Positions 27,226 to 36,601 of a stretch of DNA of 64,000 nt are shown here, piece after piece; position 1 is the stretch's first letter, and each line of letters opens with the position of its first letter. The notes under the pieces are model-generated. The model saw nothing but the letters and a program-made list of their open reading frames with translations, did not search any database and was not told the origin of the DNA. The DNA is taken from contig NZ_CP074436.1 of NCBI RefSeq assembly GCF_016858305.2, positions 2,872,001 through 2,936,000 on the forward strand, given 5' to 3'. The position numbers and the translations under genes are program-made. The DNA is from Polaribacter sp. Q13. GTDB taxonomy: Bacteria; Bacteroidota; Bacteroidia; Flavobacteriales; Flavobacteriaceae.

Positions 27226-30081
27226 TTAGTTATTAATTGTCCAAGAAATGTAGTACTGAGAACCAATTGCACCAACACCTGGCGCACTTAAATATTCTTT
27301 ACCTGTTAAGTTTGCTCCTCCTAATTTAAATACAGATTTCCAAGAAGGAACGCTGTAGTTAATTTGTGCATCTAACACTGTTCTAGAAGCAATTGTTGCA
27401 TCTAAGAAAGTAGATTCCCATCTATATTTATCTTGCCACCTTGCATTGATATTAAAACCAAAGTTTTTAAACAATTCTCTTTTACCAAATTGTAATTTTA
27501 CTTTATGCTCTGGAGTATTAAATCCTGCTTCAAAATCTGGATCAGAAGCTTGGTCAAAATCAAATTTAGCAAACGTATAGTTTAAGCCTAAGTTAAAGTC
27601 ATTAAAAATCTTAGTATTTAAACCAATAGTTGCTCCGTAAGAGCTTATGTCTGCCGCAGAGTTTGTATACGTTTGAAATGCTACAAAATCTCCACTACCT
27701 AAAGCAACTAAAGACAACGGAACAGCAGCTCCACCCGGTCCTACTGGTGCTGTTTGTGTCATAGCAACATCTCCATAAAAAGGAACTACCACATTTTTAT
27801 TTGCTATAAAATCTTCATATTGATTGTAATACACACTTAAATCTACGGTAATTTTATTAGTATCACCTGTATTTACCAAACCTCTATAACCAACTTCAAA
27901 AGCAGTTACTCTTTCTGGTTTTACCAAAGCAACATTTGCAGCGGTTGGAGCTGCAATTTTACCTGCAGCAAAATTTTGAACAGAGGTTGCAGAAAAGGCA
28001 TTTTCATATGCAGATCTACCTGACACAGTAGTAGTACCAGAACCTGTAAAGTTTTGTCCTGTTCCACTAACAATTAATGGCTGTGTAGTATATCTATCTA
28101 AATTATCTGGTGCAGAACCCACTAAATAAGCTCTTCCTGCATTTAAACCAATGTATTGGTCTTGTGTTGTTGGGTTTCTAAAACCTGTTTGAAAAGAAGC
28201 TCTAAAGTTTTGATTTTTATGTTCCCCACCAGCATAGGCAAATGAAACTCTTGGAGAGAAGTTACCTTCAAAATTTTGTGCTTTGTCATAACGAATAGAA
28301 GCGGTTACTTTTAAACGGTCTTCTTCTAAAAATTTCTTTTGTGCCTGTGTGTATACACCATATTCATTATATTCTATTGGACCATCATAATCTGTAAAAA
28401 TACTTCCGTTAGAATTTAAAGAATACAATCTGTAAGAACCTCCTACTTGAAACTCTGCCCAATCTATATAATCTTGTAAATTAAGGTTACCATCTGCATG
28501 GTAATATTTTGTATTATCTTGAAATTTGGCTCCTGTAGCTAAATCTGGATCTGAGGTTACTTTATCAAAAGCAGCTTCAAAACCAGCTGTACCAGGAAGT
28601 AGCCTTCCTGTTTCTGCCGTTTGTCTTGCAATTGCATGTGCTTGATCTGCATTTAAACCTGCTAAGGTTCCTTGTACAAAGGCTCCTGCATATTGCCCAA
28701 ACCAAGTATTATCATCTTTCCATTCTCTATTAATATTAATAGCAGCAAAACGGGTATCATAAGAATTACCCGCATCTTCATTTGTTACATATCCTCTAAC
28801 AAAGAAATTTTTACCTTTCAATTCTAATTTATGCTGCTCCATAAAGAAGTCTTTAATATTGTATCTATTGGTACCTTGATAGATGGTATTACCAATACCA
28901 AATTTAGAATTCCATATAATTTCTAAACGATCATTACCCCAAGGGCGATAATTTAAAGACCCAGCAAATTTTACACTTTTTGCTTCGTAAGCCATTAAAT
29001 CTCTTTCATTATATCCAGTTCTACTTATACTTTCATTAGGCACTAGTGCAGATGCTCCTGCTGGTAAAATACCTAAACCTTCTAAAGTTTGTGCAACCCC
29101 TCTTAAGTTTGTAGAAACCTCATCTCCATAAATATTTAAACCATCATAGTTTCTATCAGAATTTCTATCTCCAGAAGCATACACTCCATCTTTTGTATTT
29201 CTATAATCTGTTGCATGCCATTCTTCTCCTTTTAAATAAGATAAAGTAGCTTTTGCTGCAAATTTTTCAGAAAAAGCATAGGCCATTCTAATGTTAAAAT
29301 CATAAAATTCATTGTCTCCTGCAGCCTCTTGACTTGTCATTCCTGTTTTTAAAGAAACACTAATTCCTTGATCATCAAAAGGGTTTTTACTTGTCATAAA
29401 CATAATACCATTAAAGGCATTTGCACCGTATAATGCAGAAGAAGCTCCTGGTAATAACTCTACAGTGTTTACATCTAATTCAGACATTCCTAATAAATTA
29501 CCCAATGCAAAATTTAATGCTGGCGAAGAATTATCCATACCGTCTACCAACTGCATAAAACGAGTGTTTGAAAAGGTTGCAAAACCACGTGTGTTTACAG
29601 ATTTAAACGTTAAACTATTGGTATTTACATCAACTCCTTTTAAATTTTCTAAACCGTCATAAAAAGAAGGTGCAGAAGTGTTTTTGATAGCTCTACTATC
29701 CATTCTTTCAATGGTAACTGGAGACTCCATAATTCGTTCTGGAGTTCTAGAAGCAGAAACTACTATTTCATCTAGAGAGGTTTCATTCTCTAATAAATTA
29801 ACCATTACTTTTTGGTTGTTTTTTGTAATTTCTACCTTTTCTACATGAAATCCTAAAACAGAAATTTCTAAAGTAAAAGGCGGGTTTTCTGAAACATTAA
29901 ATACAAACTGACCATCAAAATCTGTGGTTGTTCCTAAAGCTTTTCTAGAAATCTTAATGTTTGCACCAGGAATTGTTTCTCCTGTTTTAGCATCTGTAAC
30001 AGTACCTGTAACCGTGGTTTGACCAACCATTGCTACACTACTAAAAACTATAAACGCAAGAAGTATAATTTTTTTTATCAT
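27226..30081 (-). CDS. TonB-dependent outer-membrane receptor with carboxypeptidase-D-like domain
   Basis: 951 residues. The signal peptide (about 1-20) is followed by a carboxypeptidase-D regulatory-like beta domain (about 22-108, VTGTVTDAKTGETIPGANIKI), a plug domain (about 115-240, with SPVTIERMDSRAIKNTSAPS) and a 22-strand-type beta-barrel ending in YYISWTINN. This is the CirA/FecA-like rather than SusC-like Bacteroidota architecture. It imports a ligand using the TonB-ExbBD system. It forms an operon with the downstream GDSL lipoprotein. The divergent ribF starts 193 bp away. Confidence 0.93.
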   Translation of the reverse strand: MIKKIILLAFIVFSSVAMVGQTTVTGTVTDAKTGETIPGANIKISRKALGTTTDFDGQFVFNVSENPPFTLEISVLGFHVEKVEITKNNQKVMVNLLENETSLDEIVVSASRTPERIMESPVTIERMDSRAIKNTSAPSFYDGLENLKGVDVNTNSLTFKSVNTRGFATFSNTRFMQLVDGMDNSSPALNFALGNLLGMSELDVNTVELLPGASSALYGANAFNGIMFMTSKNPFDDQGISVSLKTGMTSQEAAGDNEFYDFNIRMAYAFSEKFAAKATLSYLKGEEWHATDYRNTKDGVYASGDRNSDRNYDGLNIYGDEVSTNLRGVAQTLEGLGILPAGASALVPNESISRTGYNERDLMAYEAKSVKFAGSLNYRPWGNDRLEIIWNSKFGIGNTIYQGTNRYNIKDFFMEQHKLELKGKNFFVRGYVTNEDAGNSYDTRFAAININREWKDDNTWFGQYAGAFVQGTLAGLNADQAHAIARQTAETGRLLPGTAGFEAAFDKVTSDPDLATGAKFQDNTKYYHADGNLNLQDYIDWAEFQVGGSYRLYSLNSNGSIFTDYDGPIEYNEYGVYTQAQKKFLEEDRLKVTASIRYDKAQNFEGNFSPRVSFAYAGGEHKNQNFRASFQTGFRNPTTQDQYIGLNAGRAYLVGSAPDNLDRYTTQPLIVSGTGQNFTGSGTTTVSGRSAYENAFSATSVQNFAAGKIAAPTAANVALVKPERVTAFEVGYRGLVNTGDTNKITVDLSVYYNQYEDFIANKNVVVPFYGDVAMTQTAPVGPGGAAVPLSLVALGSGDFVAFQTYTNSAADISSYGATIGLNTKIFNDFNLGLNYTFAKFDFDQASDPDFEAGFNTPEHKVKLQFGKRELFKNFGFNINARWQDKYRWESTFLDATIASRTVLDAQINYSVPSWKSVFKLGGANLTGKEYLSAPGVGAIGSQYYISWTINN

Positions 30082-30240
30082 AATTTGATTTTTTTGTTAG
30101 TTAAATGCAAAATACAATTTTTTTTGAATAATTCAATAAACAGGTATTTATTTTAAGGTTTTAATAAAATATAGCTCATATATTATCAAATATAAATTTA
30201 AAAATCTACACTTTCTCTTATAAATAAAAACAGTTAGTTA

Positions 30241-30256
30241 TTGTACATTTGTACAA
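30241..30256 (+). promoter_or_regulatory. ribF -7 box within a short palindrome
   Basis: TACATTTG (30244-30251) fits the Bacteroidota -7 box, 23 bp before the TTG start. It lies in a palindrome with arms TTGTAC and GTACAA around ATTT, which could be a regulator site. The -33 element is poor. Confidence 0.4.
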
Positions 30257-30274
30257 CATAAAATTAATTTTTAT

Positions 30275-31210
30275 TTGAATACAATTCAGAATATTTCTAA
30301 TTTTTCTACTTCAGAAAAAACTTACGTAACCATTGGTACTTTTGATGGGGTACATTTTGGGCATCAAAAAATTATTGACAAGTTAGTTTTAGAGGCCAAA
30401 AAAGCGAATAGAAAATCTGTTTTACTTACTTTTTTTCCGCATCCTAGAATGGTATTACAAAAAGATACTACCATAGAATTGATTAATACAATTGAAGAGC
30501 GTGCAGAATTGCTAAAAAAAACAGGATTAGATTACTTAATTATTCATCCTTTTAGTAAAGAATTTTCTAAAATGACTGCACTTGAATTTGTGCGTAATGT
30601 TTTGGTAAATAAACTGAATATTTCTAAATTAATCATTGGCTACGATCATCATTTTGGAAAAAATAGAGAAGGTAACATTGTACAATTAACAGCATATAGC
30701 CATTTATATGATTTTGTTGTAGAAGAAATTCCGGCACAAGATATAGATGATGTTTCTGTGAGTTCTACCAAAGTAAGATCTGCTTTAGCGGAAGGAAATA
30801 TAGAAACTGCTAACAATTATTTAGGCTACAATTTTATGCTTAGTGGTACTGTTGTAAACGGAAAAAAATTAGGTGGAAAAATTGGCTATCCAACAGCAAA
30901 TATTGATGTAAAAGAATCTTATAAATTAATACCTAAAACGGGTGTTTACGTTGTAAAATCTACCATTAATGATAAAACCGTTTTTGGAGTGATGAATATT
31001 GGAAACAGACCAACGGTAGATGGAACTTACCAAACTATTGAAGTTCATTATTTTGATTTTAACCAAGATTTATACAACCAAAACTTAACCATAGAATTAC
31101 TTCATTTTTTACGTGATGAAAATAAGTTTAGTTCCATTGATACCTTAATTGTTCAGATTAAGAAAGACGAACAAACTGCAAGGGATTATATAGCTAATAA
31201 TATTAAGTAA
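30275..31210 (+). CDS. ribF: Bifunctional riboflavin kinase/FAD synthetase
   Basis: 311 residues from a TTG start (30275), chosen because the family normally begins ~20 residues before VTIGTFDGVHFGHQKII and no ATG is nearby. It makes FMN and then FAD. The N-terminal adenylyltransferase has the nucleotide motif GTFDGVHFGHQ (about 21-31) and IIGYDHHFGKNREG. The C-terminal flavokinase has GTVVNGKKLGGKIGYPTAN (about 192-210). It is monocistronic. Confidence 0.93.
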   Translation: MNTIQNISNFSTSEKTYVTIGTFDGVHFGHQKIIDKLVLEAKKANRKSVLLTFFPHPRMVLQKDTTIELINTIEERAELLKKTGLDYLIIHPFSKEFSKMTALEFVRNVLVNKLNISKLIIGYDHHFGKNREGNIVQLTAYSHLYDFVVEEIPAQDIDDVSVSSTKVRSALAEGNIETANNYLGYNFMLSGTVVNGKKLGGKIGYPTANIDVKESYKLIPKTGVYVVKSTINDKTVFGVMNIGNRPTVDGTYQTIEVHYFDFNQDLYNQNLTIELLHFLRDENKFSSIDTLIVQIKKDEQTARDYIANNIK

Positions 31211-31218
31211 ATTTCTAA

Positions 31219-31659
31219 TTATTTTCTATCCATTCTAATATGCGGAATACCATCTTCTAAGTACTCCTCACCTACTTGAATAAATTGATGCGTTTCATAG
31301 AATTTCTTTAAATATTTTTGAGCAGAAATTGTAATTTTATCCACTTTAAAATCATCTTTAATAGCTTTAATAGAAGCTTTTAATAAATCGTGTCCAAAAC
31401 CATATTTTCTTTCTGAAGCTGCTACTACTACCCTACCAATACTGGCATTTTTAAAATAATCTCCTGGTTTAAAAATACGTGTATACGCCACAATTTTATG
31501 ATCTTTTAAACCAAAAACATGTAGTGCTTTTTGATCTTTAAAATCTACATCTTGGTATACACAATCTTGTTCTACCACAAAAACTTCCGATCGTAATTGA
31601 AGTATACTATACAATTCTGTAGTATTTAATTCTGAAAAAGATTTTATTTTGAAATCCAT
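31219..31659 (-). CDS. GNAT family N-acetyltransferase (ElaA-like)
   Basis: 146 residues. Motifs LRSEVFVVEQDCVYQDVDFKD at the N-terminus and IGRVVVAASERKYGFGHDLL (acetyl-CoA loop) match the ElaA subfamily, whose substrate is unknown. It converges on ribF with an 8-bp gap and is downstream of rpiB on the same strand, separated from it by a terminator. Confidence 0.87.
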   Translation of the reverse strand: MDFKIKSFSELNTTELYSILQLRSEVFVVEQDCVYQDVDFKDQKALHVFGLKDHKIVAYTRIFKPGDYFKNASIGRVVVAASERKYGFGHDLLKASIKAIKDDFKVDKITISAQKYLKKFYETHQFIQVGEEYLEDGIPHIRMDRK

Positions 31660-31677
31660 GTTATATCAATTTAAAAG

Positions 31678-31712
31678 AAAAAATCACTCGATCTAATAGT
31701 TAGGTCGAGTGA
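31678..31712 (-). terminator. Terminator of rpiB
   Basis: Hairpin TCACTCGATCT/AGGTCGAGTGA (one G-T pair), with an A run at its left that gives a U tract for minus-strand transcripts, between rpiB and the elaA-like gene. Confidence 0.75.
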
Positions 31713-31758
31713 CATTTATTTATTTTTTATAAATTTTGTATCAAGAATATTTTAATAA

Positions 31759-32193
31759 TTACCCAGCGCAAGAAATTTTATTTACTCTATCTCCATGTCT
31801 ACCACCTTCAAATTCTGTAGAAAGAAAAATATCTACAAAACCCAATGCTTGTTGTAAAGACACAAAACGTGCAGGAATTGTAAGCACATTAGCATTATTA
31901 TGTTGTCTTGTTAATGCAACCAATTCATTATTCCAACATAAGGCAGCTCTAATACCTTGGTGTTTATTAGCGGTCATTTGTGCCCCGTTACCAGAACCAC
32001 ATAAAATAATTCCCATTTCTGCTTTACCACTTTCTACAGCATTTGCTGTTGGATGTATTGCATCCGGATAATCCATAGAATCATTTGTGTCGGTTCCAAA
32101 ATTTAGAATTTTATACCCTTTTTCTTCTAAATGTTTTATAATTTCGAATTTGTATTCTGTACCTGCGTGATCGTTACCAATGGCAATTGTCAT
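31759..32193 (-). CDS. rpiB: Ribose 5-phosphate isomerase B
   Basis: 144 residues of the RpiB/LacAB family. It interconverts ribose 5-phosphate and ribulose 5-phosphate (pentose phosphate pathway). The start TIAIGNDHAGTEYK and the active-site loop IILCGSGNGAQMTANK with the catalytic Cys and anion-binding loop are complete. The -33 part of its likely promoter overlaps a DnaA-box-like sequence. Confidence 0.94.
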   Translation of the reverse strand: MTIAIGNDHAGTEYKFEIIKHLEEKGYKILNFGTDTNDSMDYPDAIHPTANAVESGKAEMGIILCGSGNGAQMTANKHQGIRAALCWNNELVALTRQHNNANVLTIPARFVSLQQALGFVDIFLSTEFEGGRHGDRVNKISCAG

Positions 32194-32815
32194 AATAAAT
32201 TGATTTTAATTGTGTTGTGGTCACAAAAATACAGAAACTAACGGTTATCAACAGTTATAAACAATCAAAAAAATAACTTTTTTAATAACCTTTTAATTTT
32301 TAACTCTTTAGCTATGTTAGGTAATTGTTAAGAACTATCAGTAAACTTTTACAAGTAAATTTGGTAATTTAAATAATTATTACAATACAGCCACTACTGT
32401 GACATACACAACTTTTTTTATGAGTTTTTGATAAAAGTTTATCAACATAAAATTAACCATTTGTTTACATCGATTTGGTTGTTAACTATTAAGAATTTTA
32501 AGTTCATTACTGTTTATAACTATTGTTAATAACTCTAATTTTAAATTGATTTTTAAGCTTTTAAGTAACTCATAACTTGTCAATGGTTTTTAATAACTGA
32601 AATATAAAAATAAATAGTGTTTTTTTTATAGTAGCTATTCACACACTATTATAACCATTATTGTTTTTTAAAAATTTATAAAAGAAAAATAATTATAATA
32701 TAGAATGTTGATAACTGTTGAAAACGAAAAAAAGAGTTTCCTTTTAAAAATTAGAATTTAAGATTTAAAAAATAAAAATAGGGTAGGAGATAATAATATT
32801 AGGAGTACATAAAAT
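32194..32815. other. AT-rich region with clustered DnaA-box-like 9-mers (candidate replication origin)
   Basis: 622 bp with no gene. Six sequences of the form TTATNNACA lie within 470 bp: TTATCAACA at 32245-32253 and 32439-32447 (plus strand) and 32706-32714 (minus), TTATAAACA at 32255-32263 (plus) and 32511-32519 (minus), TTATTAACA at 32524-32532 (minus). TTATCAACA is one base from the bacterial DnaA-box consensus TTATCCACA. My rough expectation by chance in such AT-rich DNA is under one. The rest is long A/T tracts suitable for unwinding. Function as oriC is inference; dnaA itself is not in the window. Confidence 0.5.
32224..32252 (-). promoter_or_regulatory. Candidate rpiB promoter overlapping a DnaA-box-like site
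   Basis: Minus-strand -7 box TATTTTTG at 32231-32224, with a -33-like GTTG at 32252-32249 (17-bp gap) that overlaps TTATCAACA at 32245-32253. If DnaA binds there, it could compete with transcription. Confidence 0.35.
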
Positions 32816-32989
32816 TTAAACAAGTTCCTTTTCTGCTTTTAAAAGATACAAAGTGTCTTTTTGAATTTCTACAATTTCTTTTTGAGAATCGTGTTTATTT
32901 AAAGAAGTATTAACAGTTATTACAGTAACTAAAATACCTGTAATAAATATAAAAATGAATAAAGCGATAATTTTGTGTAGTTTTTTCAT
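32816..32989 (-). CDS. 57-residue single-span membrane protein
   Basis: ATG at 32989, stop TAA at 32816. The sequence starts MKKLHKIIALFIFIFITGIL, so it has a basic start and one hydrophobic span to about residue 26, then a polar, charged tail (NKHDSQKEIVEIQKDTLYLL). It lies between the origin-like region and the lipid kinase, on the same strand as both neighbours. Base use looks coding. No family recognised. Confidence 0.6.
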   Translation of the reverse strand: MKKLHKIIALFIFIFITGILVTVITVNTSLNKHDSQKEIVEIQKDTLYLLKAEKELV

Positions 32990-33069
32990 CCTAATAGTTT
33001 GATACTCTACTTTAAAGACGTATAATTATTTAAAAATTACTAAATATTTAACATTTTATTAAGAAAAAG

Positions 33070-33975
33070 TTAATTCACCACAAAATTTATGGCTTTTTCA
33101 ATAATTTTTACGGATACTTTTCCGGTATCAATCACTTCTCCATCTGCTTGAATAAAAGGTTTTGAGGTTTGTGGAATTACAGTTATCTCTTTCGTTTTAT
33201 ACGTTTCAATTTTTTTATGATGTACAATTTTACCAGAGTATAATTTAGGAAGATTAAAAATTAGATCGAAGATAGTGAGGTTTTTAGCAATGGTAATATC
33301 TAATAAACCATCGGTAGTATTTACATTTTTTGTAAACTGCATTCCGCCACCAGAAAATTTACAAATACCAAAAACAGTCATTAAACAATTAGTTTCTAGT
33401 ATTTTATCATCAAAAATAATTTTAAACACTGTTTTTTTATAAAATAATAACCCCGCTATTCCGCTTAATATATACGCTAGAGAGCCAAAATTTTTTAAAT
33501 TTTTAAGTTTATTAACAATGTAACCATCATAGCCTAAACCTGCTACATTATTAAAAAAAACAGTTCTATTATCAGTTTCTAAAACACCAATATCTTGTAA
33601 AATAATGTTCTTTTTATGAATGATTTCAATCGCTTTTTTAACGTTATTAGGTATGTTATACGTCTTTATCCAATCGTTACCAGTTCCTTGTGGAATTACA
33701 GCAATAGTTATATCAGAAGTTTTTGCGTACCTTTGCGTCATTATTCCGTTAACTACGTTATGTAGTGTTCCATCTCCACCAATCGAAATAATATTTCTAA
33801 AACCTTGTTGAATTGCGGTATTCACCAATTCAATTTCGTGTTTAGAAAATTTTGTAAAAGCAAAAGAAAAGTCTATTTTCTTATTGTTTAATAATTGTTG
33901 AATTTCCTTCCATTGTTTAGAAAAATTCCGATTTCCAGAAATAGGATTTGCAATTATAAACCAAGATGTAGACAT
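33070..33975 (-). CDS. YegS/DgkB-family lipid kinase
   Basis: 301 residues from ATG at 33975 (MSTSWFIIANPISGNRNF); a longer frame adds an unrelated hydrophobic lead and is rejected. The diacylglycerol kinase catalytic domain shows NPISGN, SIGGDGTLHNVVNGI (about 55-70) and IPQGTGNDW. It phosphorylates a lipid such as diacylglycerol or sphingosine-like base; Bacteroidota sphingolipids make the latter possible. It is divergent from rnr. Confidence 0.87.
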   Translation of the reverse strand: MSTSWFIIANPISGNRNFSKQWKEIQQLLNNKKIDFSFAFTKFSKHEIELVNTAIQQGFRNIISIGGDGTLHNVVNGIMTQRYAKTSDITIAVIPQGTGNDWIKTYNIPNNVKKAIEIIHKKNIILQDIGVLETDNRTVFFNNVAGLGYDGYIVNKLKNLKNFGSLAYILSGIAGLLFYKKTVFKIIFDDKILETNCLMTVFGICKFSGGGMQFTKNVNTTDGLLDITIAKNLTIFDLIFNLPKLYSGKIVHHKKIETYKTKEITVIPQTSKPFIQADGEVIDTGKVSVKIIEKAINFVVN

Positions 33976-34090
33976 AAAAATAATAATTAAAGTAAGCCCA
34001 AAATACAATAATAGATTGATAACTATTTTTTAATAGGCAATCACAGTAAAAATTTGTAATTTGGTATCATATAATAAGAAGTAAGAATTA

Positions 34091-36316
34091 ATGACAAAAA
34101 AGAAGAAAAAAATATATAAAAAGAAAGGGAATGTTGTAAAAGACTTAACCAGAAATATATTTAAAGTATTAAAACAAGACAGCGAAAAATCTTATAATCA
34201 TAAGCAAATTGCTGCAAAATTAAAAATTTCTGATACGGATGGGAAAACCCAAATAATTAAGAAATTAGCAGAATTAGCTGCAACTAAAGAAATTAAAGAA
34301 GTAGAAAGAGGTAAGTTTCAAGTTAATCTTGATAGAAAATATTCTATTGGTACTTTAGATGTAACTTCTACCGGAAATGGGTATTTTGTAACAGATGATT
34401 ATGAAGACGATATTTTTATACCAAATATTAATTTGGGTAAAGGTTTACATAATGATACTGTAAAAGCGTATGTTTATAAAAGACGAAGTGGAAAAAAATA
34501 TGAAGCCGATGTTGTAGAAATTATTGAACGTGCAAAAACAGAATTTGTAGGTGTTTTACAGAAAAGTAAAACCAAAAATTTTGGTTTTGTAGTGCCAGAT
34601 AATAACAAAATGTACGCAGATATTTTTATATCTGAAAGTAAATTAAATGGGGCAGTAGACGGAGATAAAGTGCAAGCTACTTTGTTAGATTGGCCTAAAA
34701 ATTCTAAAAATCCTTTCGGAGAAATTACCACAGTTCTTGGTAAACCAGGAGATCATAATACAGAAATGCATTCTATTTTATTAGAATATGGTTTGCCATA
34801 TGAGTTTGAGCCAGAAGTAGAAAAAGAAGCAGAATCGTTATCTACAGAAATTACAGAAAAAGAAATTTCTAAGCGTAGAGACATGCGTAAAGACTTAACT
34901 TTTACGATAGATCCTAAAGATGCAAAAGATTTTGATGATGCATTATCATTTACAAAATTAGAAAACGGGAATTACGAAATTGGAATTCATATTGCAGATG
35001 TTTCGCATTATTTACAACCAAAAACTATTTTAGACGATGAAGCTTATAAAAGAGCAACATCTGTATATTTAGTAGATAGAGTAGTGCCAATGTTACCAGA
35101 AATGCTGTCTAACGGAGTATGTTCTTTAAGGCCACATGAAGAAAAATTAACTTTTTCTGCCGTGTTTGAATTGAATGAAAAAGCACAATTAGTAGGTGAG
35201 TGGTTTGGTAGAACGGTAACGTATTCAGACCAACGTTTTGCGTATGAAGAAGCACAATCTATTATAGAAAATGTAAAATTATCTGATGATGTTCAGCCAT
35301 ATACAATGCCAGAAGATATTTCTATTACAGATGAATCTTATGTAGTAGCACCAGAAGTTGTAGAAGCTACTTTAAAATTAGATGAATTGGCAAAAATTCT
35401 TCGTAAAAAAAGAATGAAAGCTGGAGCCATTTCTTTTGATAGGGTAGAGGTAAAATTTAATTTAGATGAAGAAGCAAACCCAGTGGGTGTTTTCTTTAAA
35501 GAATCTAAAGATGCTAACAAATTAATTGAAGAATTTATGTTGTTAGCGAATAGAAAAGTAGCGGAGTTTGTTGGTTTTTCTAAAGGAAAAGCAACAAACA
35601 AAACGTTTATTTATAGGGTACATGATGAACCAGATGTAGAAAAACTGGCTTCTTTAGAAAATATGGTTCGTAAGTTTGGGTATAAAATTAATACGGATAC
35701 TAAACAAGCTACATCAGATTCTTTAAATAAGTTATTAAGTGATGTACATGGTAAAGCAGAATCTAACATGATTGAGACTTTAACCATTAGAACCATGTCT
35801 AAAGCAGTGTATACAACTCAAAATATTGGGCATTATGGATTGGCTTTTGATTATTACAGCCATTTTACGTCACCTATTAGACGTTATCCAGATGTAATGA
35901 CACACAGACTGCTTCAACACTATTTAGATGGCGGAGATAGCCCAAAAGCAGATCCTTATGAAGAAAAATGTAAACATTCATCAAACAGAGAAGAATTAGC
36001 TTCTAAAGCAGAAAGATCATCTATTAAATACATGCAAGTAAAATACATGCAAGATCATAAAGATGAAATTTTTGATGGTGTTATTACAGGAGCTACCGAA
36101 TGGGGTATTTATGTAGAAATTTCTTCTAATAAATGTGAGGGAATGGTAAGACTTAGAGATATAAAGAGTGATCATTATATTTTTGATGAAAAACAATATG
36201 CAATTATTGGTCAAGCTTCTAAAAATATGTATCAATTAGGTGATGATGTTAAAGTAAGAGTTAAACATACAGATTTAGAAAGAAAGCATTTAGATTTTGC
36301 TTTAATAGAAGATTAA
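34091..36316 (+). CDS. rnr: Ribonuclease R
   Basis: 741 residues. Domain order: basic N-terminal helix-turn-helix-like part (1-75), two cold-shock OB domains (about 75-230), RNB catalytic domain (about 270-600) with DPKDAKDFDDALS, whose aspartates bind the metal, and a C-terminal S1 domain (about 650-735) with GVITGATEWGIYVEI. It is a 3'-5' exoribonuclease that degrades structured RNA. The very basic start (MTKKKKKIYKKKGN) is normal for RNase R. Monocistronic. Confidence 0.95.
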   Translation: MTKKKKKIYKKKGNVVKDLTRNIFKVLKQDSEKSYNHKQIAAKLKISDTDGKTQIIKKLAELAATKEIKEVERGKFQVNLDRKYSIGTLDVTSTGNGYFVTDDYEDDIFIPNINLGKGLHNDTVKAYVYKRRSGKKYEADVVEIIERAKTEFVGVLQKSKTKNFGFVVPDNNKMYADIFISESKLNGAVDGDKVQATLLDWPKNSKNPFGEITTVLGKPGDHNTEMHSILLEYGLPYEFEPEVEKEAESLSTEITEKEISKRRDMRKDLTFTIDPKDAKDFDDALSFTKLENGNYEIGIHIADVSHYLQPKTILDDEAYKRATSVYLVDRVVPMLPEMLSNGVCSLRPHEEKLTFSAVFELNEKAQLVGEWFGRTVTYSDQRFAYEEAQSIIENVKLSDDVQPYTMPEDISITDESYVVAPEVVEATLKLDELAKILRKKRMKAGAISFDRVEVKFNLDEEANPVGVFFKESKDANKLIEEFMLLANRKVAEFVGFSKGKATNKTFIYRVHDEPDVEKLASLENMVRKFGYKINTDTKQATSDSLNKLLSDVHGKAESNMIETLTIRTMSKAVYTTQNIGHYGLAFDYYSHFTSPIRRYPDVMTHRLLQHYLDGGDSPKADPYEEKCKHSSNREELASKAERSSIKYMQVKYMQDHKDEIFDGVITGATEWGIYVEISSNKCEGMVRLRDIKSDHYIFDEKQYAIIGQASKNMYQLGDDVKVRVKHTDLERKHLDFALIED

Positions 36317-36449
36317 ATATAAAATTTTAATAACAGGTATATATCCAAGTATTTAATTTACAGATAATTGTGTTAAAATGAAAAATAGTTGTTTCAGAAG
36401 CACACTTCTTAGCCTTGGATTGAGTTTGTTGATTAAATTTTTGATATAG

Positions 36450-36471
36450 AATTCCCGCAGCTGCGGGAATT
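36450..36471. repeat. 22-bp perfect GC-rich palindrome
   Basis: Perfect palindrome with half-site AATTCCCGCAG, in an otherwise AT-rich gap between rnr and the head-GIN gene. No T tract follows, so a terminator is unlikely. It could be a regulator site or the remnant of a repeat. Confidence 0.7.
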
Positions 36472-36498
36472 TCAATATAAATAATGAAATTTTACTAC

Positions 36499-36526
36499 TT
36501 GAGAGGTAATAACTTTATTATTTTTG
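36499..36526 (+). promoter_or_regulatory. Probable promoter of the head-GIN gene
   Basis: -33 TTG (36499-36501), 17 bp, then -7 TATTTTTG (36519-36526), 75 bp before the start codon. Confidence 0.45.
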
Positions 36527-36601
36527 CGACAATAAAAAGCGTAAAAAGTCTTTATAGTGGTATACTTATTGATTTTAATATAGTAATCAAATTTTAAAAT
36601 A

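Noticed and set aside
36378..36449. A 23-residue plus-strand frame between rnr and the head-GIN gene
   Set aside because: Too short, no clear start signal and no conserved feature.
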